DNA from: Populus alba
Lineage: Eukaryota > Streptophyta > Magnoliopsida > Malpighiales > Salicaceae
Reading direction: 5' to 3'
Length of the DNA stretch: 64,000 nt
NCBI RefSeq assembly: GCF_005239225.2
Contig: NC_133301.1
Span: forward strand, 5,047,157-5,111,156
Under the pieces are notes generated by a model, which worked only from the letters and a program-made list of their open reading frames with translations, had not been told where the DNA came from and made no database searches. Shown one piece after another: positions 57,690 to 64,000 of the stretch (the stretch's first letter is position 1; every line of letters starts with the position of its first letter). The position numbers were made by a program, and so were the translations under genes.

Positions 57690-59640
57690 TATAACATTAA
57701 TATAATTTAAATAAATTATCTATGAATGAGAATTTGATCTCAAAGAACCCTTGGTTAGTATGTGTTGGAGAAACCCAAAACCCTTTAAAAATTGTTATCC
57801 CATATAAAAAATAAACAAGTTTTGTTTGTTGTTTATATAGTAGGAAGGTGAAAAGTTAAAATTAAAACCAAAGGATACCAAAGCTTTTAGAGGGGAAGGG
57901 GGAGATCCTAAGTAAAGTGGACTTTGGGCTTAAATTCACACATGGGCATGCCTAACCCAGCTTGGCTCGAGCTTGGGGCTTGGGCTTGGTTTGGGTTTGG
58001 ATTTCTTATAAAATAATTTTTTAGGCTATAAAAGATTATTTTTCACAAGCTTATTTTTTAGCTTGGGTCTAGTCCAATAAGAATTATTATTTCTAGTCCA
58101 TTGTCTTGTCCAACCCATGAATTATGTCTAATTAATTTTTTCAATGTTTTCCCTAAATCATAACTTAGATAGTTTTTCTAGTTCTTTAAAGCCAAAACTG
58201 TTAAATTTAATTCAAGTTTTATTATAGGTAATTAATGGTAGTAAACAAAGAAGTTTATTATGGTATTTTTAAGAATTTGTTCTTAGAAGTTTTGGCTCCA
58301 AAGATGCACTACAAAAATAAGGTTGTAGGAAGAGTTTTCTGCAATGTTTTTTTATAGATTTTCTACACTCTTCCTTACCTCTAGTGTTAGTATTTTCTTC
58401 TAAGCTTTGAGATTCTTTTTTTTTAATCTAAAGTTTATGTTTGGTTTCTTGAGAGATACTTGAGTCCATTATTTTTTGTTTGTTGATCTTATTTAGAAGT
58501 GTATCTAAATAATATAGTATTGTTGAAATTTTAGGAGGCTTAATGTAAACATTCGAGATGCACAGTGAGGATTTAGAAAGCTTTAAGAACAAAAGATATG
58601 ACATTGACAATAACAAAAGCTTCATTATTTTTAAAATATTTAAATAAGTACTCTTCTTTATTTTAGTTCAAACATACATATTTTATGTGATTCCTATGAA
58701 TGTTAGGATTGTGATTAAATCTCTTATGAGACTTTGGATATATGTTTAATATGCATGCTAATATCATTATGCATTTTTAGTCTTTAATTGCATTTTTGTC
58801 ATGATATATATATATTATTTATAAACTTGCAATCTAAACCTGTATGTTCTCTATTTTTTTTTTTTGGTTATCTAATTTAATTAGAGTGCTTTGTTGTGAT
58901 AAACTAAGTAATCCATAATCACTACTCTAATTAATTTTCTAATATTTTTTTGACAACAATCTTAAGGCTTTGATTCAATTTAATTAAACTTTGTTTAGTT
59001 TATCTTGTGAAAAACCTAAATCAATTGTTAAATTGTTAAAGAGGATATTAACATCTTTAAACTTTAAGTTATAATATATATATATTTTAGTTTTTTTTCC
59101 ACACATATAGATATTTTTTAACTAAATGTTTTGATCTATAATCTTTTGTTTAGTTTATAGCTTTATGACTTTTAGTTTAATTTTATAAGGTTACTAAATA
59201 TCTTTTAGTCAAAGTTATAGTTATTATTCTAAAATTATTATTTTATACAGTTTGTAAGTTTTGATGCATGTCAAATATCATTTAGAACTAAACTTTCAAA
59301 ATATTGTTTTTTGTTTAGTTTATACTTGTCATATTTGCAAACTTTTATGAATAATCATGCAAATTGTTTAATTTTCTTAAACATAATATATTGGTATGAT
59401 GCAAGTTAGAAGGATAATATAATGATTTAAATATATCTATATTTGATTTGTTTAATCATGCATATTTGAAAATACTTAATTTGTTTAGTCTTTTGTAATT
59501 GCTTTACATTTTTATATATACTTATTTATTACTTGCTTGTTGAGAAGCCAAAATTTTTATTTATAAAAGTTTTAGTTATTTTTATAGAAAATAAACATGT
59601 CTCTATTTCAAAAAGTGATTGTTCTAATTAATGTTGTTTT
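57690..59640 (+). mobile_element. Copia LTR, copy 3, with leader
   Basis: Shares ordered blocks with the LTR at 6473: AATTTAAATAAATTATCTAT near the start, TTAGAAGTGTATCTAAATAA, GACATTGACAATAACAAAAG and the TATGTTTAATATGCATGCTA region. TATA-like CTATAAAAGATT lies near 58025. TTGGTATGATGCAAG near 59392 could be a decayed TTGGTATCAGAGC primer site. A copia gag remnant follows on the same strand. Confidence 0.6.
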
Positions 59641-59679
59641 GGCAACTATTATTTTTATAAAGAAAATTTCACCATCACC

Positions 59680-60440
59680 TATTTTAGTACATGGTGATAA
59701 ATTTTAAAATTTCAATGATTTGGACTTCAAAAGGTGGTAACCAAAGATATTATTTTATTTTACTACCTTGAACTTGACAAAGTTATTAATTGAATAAGGA
59801 CCAACGTTGTCAAATAATTTAACTAATCCTACTATAGTGGCAGCTATGGATGCTTTGAATTACAACGATTTCATATCTAAAAAACCATAATTTAAAAATG
59901 AATTGTACAATAGTACATGATATGTATAGTTTGATCTAAAGTGCAAAGATGTTATGAAAAGTTTTGGACGAGAAGTGCATGGCTAAAATGCTAACATGAA
60001 GAAGTTTATAATACATAAATTTTTGGATTATAAAATGACCGATTCAAGGATGGTTATAAACCAAGTTTAAGAGTTTTAACTATATTATATATGATATTTA
60101 TTTTTGAATGCATGACTTTGAGTGAATCTTTTCAAAAAGATAATAAGTTTTTTTAGAGAAAGCTAACTTTCTTGATATAGCTCACAAAGCAAATATTGTG
60201 AAACAAATGGCAAAGTTCCACAATAAAATAAAATAACAAAAAATAAAGCTTGTTGTAAAAAAATAAAGAATTACTAAGAAGTTGGATAGCAATTGTTTTA
60301 TCTACAACAAAACTAGACATTTAACCAAAAATCACAAGAAAAAAAGATCAAGAAATAAAGCTCAATAAGAAACTCATAAACAAAACAAAAAAAGATTGCT
60401 TAGGCCAAAACATGACCGAGGTTTATCAGTTTTAAAAATG
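59680..60440 (+). pseudogene. Ty1/copia gag remnant
   Basis: The decayed frame reads HGDKF, then FNDLDFKRW, YFTTLNLTKLLIE, AAMDALNYNDFISKKP, DLKCKDVMKSFGREVHG, KKFIIHKFLDYKMTDSRMVI and, near 60285, NCFIYNKTRHLTKNHKKK. This order is the copia gag (UBN2-type) domain followed by a CCHC zinc knuckle. The second cysteine of the knuckle is replaced (CFIY for CF.C), and several stops occur, so it is inactive. It lies directly after the copia LTR copy 3, consistent with a truncated 5' half of one element that ends before protease. Confidence 0.7.
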
Positions 60441-60496
60441 AATTGATCTATTGGTTTTTCAAATTCAATACAGAAAATTCAGTTAGGAATATGGAC

Positions 60497-60499
<3 letters not shown>

Positions 60500-60542
<43 letters not shown>

Positions 60543-60552
60543 ATATATATAA
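60500..60552. repeat. (TA)n microsatellite
   Basis: Two runs of TA dinucleotides separated by a single TT at 60531. Confidence 0.95.
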
Positions 60553-60599
60553 ATATAAAATCTTGACACCCTCAATCAAGAAGATCTCTAAAAATTAAT

Positions 60600-60725
60600 A
60601 ACTTTTATTTTTTAAAATATTTTTCGAAAAATTATTTTTAATATCAATATATTAAAACAATTTAAAAAAATAAAAAAAAATTAAAATAATTTTTAAAAAA
60701 ACTTTTATGCAACCCCATTTAAAAC
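60600..60725. mobile_element. AT-rich miniature element, copy 5
   Basis: ATTTTTAATATCAATATATT, AAAACAATTTAAAAAAATAA and TTTTATGCAACCCCATTTAA match the order of the AT-rich family at 54.01 kb. It sits some 290 bp downstream of the acyltransferase stop codon. Confidence 0.5.
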
Positions 60726-61011
60726 ACAATATCAAATAATAGCTAAATCTCCGTTATAAGAAGACCACATCTTAGCAGTAGAATCAAAATTTCGATTTGG
60801 CATATGTACAAATAGAAAAGAATAAAAAAAGAAAGAAAAGAAAAATATGAAATCTTGATACCTATATACATGGGAATTATTGCCGATTTATCAGTAAACT
60901 ACAATTTTAGCTATTACAAGCTAATTTCTTGGCAGGCAAAATGAGTTTCACACCGTATGACAAGTCCATTAACGTTCTATAAATCATGGATTCAGATCTG
61001 TCAGGACCCGT

Positions 61012-63979
61012 TCACTCAGTGGAGATTTCTGTGTTCATTGCATTTTCGACCAAGACTGATGATTGGTCATGCTGAGTAGATGCTGGCTGCATTTCTGATT
61101 TCTTCTTCTCTTTGAGAATCACCTGCTTAGGCATTACCTCTAGCAGAAAGCTCCCTCCATTCCATGCAGCTGCTGAAACCTTGAGTATTTGGAAGACCAC
61201 ATGCAATTCATAGGACAAAAAGATGGGAACTGTGAGTGCCATGGTTGCCACAGTAAATATTGCTTGCAACAGAATGTACATCAGCAGGCGATTCTGGTCC
61301 CCAAGCAAACCACTCAATTGCCACCATATATTATTTGCTTTCTGGGCTTTTTTTGAGAGCTCCCTAACAGACAAAACAGCTATTAGGAGAAAAGTTTTTC
61401 AAGCTCACAAGTTATAATTATATGCATGGCAAAAGATAATGCATATAGTTAAACCATGTGCAAATATCCATGTTCACAGAGAACTCAGAACCTGTAAGAA
61501 GTCATGACTTCAGGATCTCTTAATAGCCTCTGCCTACGTAGGACATTGACGATAAGGAAATAAAGAGCTTGCCACAGGGTATAAGCAAACAAGGGCACCC
61601 AGAACAACCATGTCAAAAGGTAGGATTTGTCTTCCACTCCATATGGCCATGAGACTCTGCGGGAAGTTTCTTTTGGATGCATGGCTTCAAAGGTTGCAGG
61701 ATTCCACCACCGAATAGTAAAGAAAACTAACCCTGAAAGGAAAACAGCTCATAAATTCTGGAGAGTTACTAATGATTGACCAAAAAACATTAACTTGGCC
61801 CTTCATTTAAAAGGGCTCCAATGGCCACTCCTTGCTGGTTTCCAGGAAAAAATAACAGCTGTTGAGAGCATGAAATTTCTTTTTTTCATTAGATTTATCA
61901 ATAGATTGAGGGGCATTGGTTTCAAAACTTTGTACAGGCTATAATTTTTTGTAAGTAATCCTATGCTGAGCCAATAACAGAGCACATTGATCCATCAGAT
62001 AATTAGTTTAGTTGTTTCTTAATCTATAAACCAAGTCACAAAGCATAATACAACTTGCAGGGCTTTTTTGGACACTCTTAAGTATCAAAATTGTCACTCC
62101 ACTCGCTTCCAGTTTGGAAATGTCATCCTTACATACCCTTGGAGCAGCAGGCATTAAAATGAGATAACATAGAGAAATCTTAATTAAAGAACACTTAGAA
62201 ACCAAATAGATTTACAATGGGATTTTCAAATGCAGCAGTACATTGGATAATAGGAGAGAGATGGTTTTCTATTATGAAAATATATGCATAATTTGGTCTT
62301 CGAAGTTGTAAAAAGGGTAGATTTAATGGTAGAAATTGGATCCAAAATTTGACTAGAGGAGAGTTCAAAATAAATAGAGGCAGAAAAATCTTGGAAAGTT
62401 AATAATCACAAATACATTAGACCTCAGAAGTAGGATGAACAATCCTTCTTTGTGCAGAGTCCAGATTTAGTTTCAATTTTTAGCAAATTCAGACATAACC
62501 AGTTGTGGCACAAGTCTGATTTGTTTAGATAACTTGCACATATAAGTTCTCTTAAGGAGACATTTTCTCAGTGTTTGCAGGTTTAATTGCCCCATGTCCA
62601 ATCACAATAGACAACTTTTTTATCCTCTAAGAACCCTCATCAACAGTTATTTAGCGTGATATGATTAAGACATGCTACATGTTGATTTGCCTTCTAATAC
62701 AGACAGTCAACACTCAAGTTAGCAAAACCAAACAATGAAGTAATACATGAAAATAACTGTAAGTTTGCTCTAAAACGAATTGAACAGCAGAACACACAGG
62801 ATTTAGGTTTATGAATAAGAAAGCGAATTAGAAGTTTCTCAAACAGAATTTGCTAAGCTGATTTACCTCAAAAATAGTATGAATGCAGAGATCAGCAGTT
62901 TATGTAAAATAGGAATACATGCATGGTTTCACTCTATTGGGGATAAGGGGTGTTCTATACAAGGCAACCCAGAGAGAAGAAGGACCATCTCACCAGGTAG
63001 AAGATGTATTAGGACACTAATAAGTTTGTCAGCAGAACTAAAAACCAAGCTACAACGCCAAATAATCAATGCCCATGCCAATGGTCCCTACAACATTTAA
63101 ATGAGTGAGAAGAGGATAAAATGAAGCATTCATCAATTAAAAGGTTGAGTTGCCACAAGCATATTTACTTCAGCAAATGAGAAGCAAACCATGAAAAGCT
63201 TTTCATTCTTTGGATATAGAAGAAGGTCGACCAAGAAGATCGTATTGGCATAATAGCAAAAATCCTGAAACCAAAACACTAAAGTCAATTAGTCATTGAT
63301 GTTCTAGACAACCAAGTACTGACTAGTTAGTAAATAAAACTTAAAAGCAGAGCATTTAGTGACCAGATATCTCAATTTTTTGAAAGCTTTGCAAATCATG
63401 CTACTTCAGAAGCATTTCTATTGGCATACTTTAAAAGGGCCCTTGAATTGATGGCATCTTATGTCATGTTAATTCCTTAAGATCTTAACAATCCTTTAGT
63501 CCCAACTATATGGGGTTCTGCACAAATTCTGTTACACAATTCTACTCTATCCATCATCTAGTTCCTCAAACATGTCTTAATAAGCTCTAGGTCACAATAG
63601 CAAAGACATGACTGAACATATGGCTCCCTAAAAATGACCTTCTTGATGCATACCCTGGCAAAATTTTAAATATAGAGGTTCATGTACCTATGAGAAGTTA
63701 AAAAAAAATTAGACAAAAGAACAGCATACCAGAAGATAATAGTGCCATTTCTTGAACCGGTAGTATATCCACCGGAGAGGAACAAATGTGAAATAGAAGA
63801 AACAATACACATAAGGGATATCTTGTGGCCCTGAACATTTAACAAACAAATCAACAAAGGAATTCTTGAAAACAATTGACAGTTACAAATTCCATCAATT
63901 AAACAGTATATTGTTACTCACTCGCTCCCAAAAGGAAGCAAAAACCCCCGAACCCGAGAACACCAAGAAGATAAGTCAC
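61012..63979 (-). CDS. GPC1: Glycerophosphocholine acyltransferase 1 (DUF2838), 3' part
   Basis: Multipass membrane enzyme of the GPC1 family, which transfers acyl groups from acyl-CoA to glycerophosphocholine to make lysophosphatidylcholine in phosphatidylcholine recycling. Minus-strand exons: 63979-63922 ([19 protein letters not shown]), 63830-63730 ([20 protein letters not shown]), 63264-63169 ([20 protein letters not shown]), 63087-62994 ([20 protein letters not shown]), 61732-61492 ([20 protein letters not shown]) and 61363-61012 ([20 protein letters not shown]). All junctions keep phase. Several hydrophobic helices are visible (for example [20 protein letters not shown] and [20 protein letters not shown]). 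The C-terminus is hydrophilic and ends NTEISTE. The 5' exons and start codon lie beyond the right edge. A 1.26-kb intron separates the fourth and fifth listed exons. I see no break in the part present. Confidence 0.9.
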
Positions 63980-64000
63980 CTACAAAACAAAAGGCAAATC

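Overview
This is a nuclear plant sequence: very AT-rich, with short exons split by GT-AG introns, three recognisable dicot protein-coding genes and a dense load of degenerate plant transposons. The dispersed AT-rich miniature elements, the T-rich/A-rich repeats with gggttaacc-type motifs and the gene sequences themselves suggest a woody dicot, most likely Salicaceae (Populus or Salix). That taxon is an inference from recalled repeat style, not a measured match.

Region 1-41.4 kb is almost gene-free and made of nested transposon remains. In order it holds: an unclassified AT-rich stretch with a possible Athila-like motif; an LTR-like fragment carrying a 51-bp minisatellite (2.54-3.84 kb); a 5'-truncated CACTA (En/Spm) element with broken Tnp2 and TnpA-like genes (3.84-6.45 kb); two copies of a Ty1/copia LTR (6.47-8.62 kb); an ankyrin-repeat pseudogene (8.68-9.15 kb); three tandem units of about 1.5 kb from a Ty3/gypsy element (10.15-14.4 kb); a CACTA terminus; a non-autonomous DNA element with an 8-bp target duplication (16.0-16.8 kb); and a T-rich repeat. 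Then follow a 5.1-kb LTR-like element with a perfect 5-bp target duplication and a second LTR nested inside it (19.26-24.37 kb), a second, composite CACTA element on the minus strand (24.47-30.96 kb), a short LINE 3' end, a scrambled Ty3/gypsy element (LTR, gag, LTR fragment, RNase H, integrase; 31.6-35.5 kb), a 130-bp perfect palindrome (38.1 kb) and a 2-kb A-rich tandem-repeat field (39.2-41.4 kb).

Region 41.4-64 kb is the genic part. It has a group A MAP kinase kinase (MKK1/MKK2 type, plus strand, 41.8-45.2 kb), a broken clade A PP2C phosphatase pseudogene (minus, 46.2-47.0 kb), a small two-helix membrane protein of the 60S ribosomal protein L18a-like family (plus, 51.4-53.2 kb), and the 3' six exons of a glycerophosphocholine acyltransferase (GPC1/DUF2838, minus, 61.0-64.0 kb, continuing past the right edge). 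Copia reverse transcriptase and gag remnants and AT-rich miniature elements fill the spaces.

The three intact genes belong to different processes (stress MAP kinase signalling, an uncharacterised membrane protein, phosphatidylcholine remodelling) and do not form a functional cluster. I found no convincing new biological system. The most notable structures are the shared minisatellite-bearing LTR family, the large palindrome and the A-rich tandem field.
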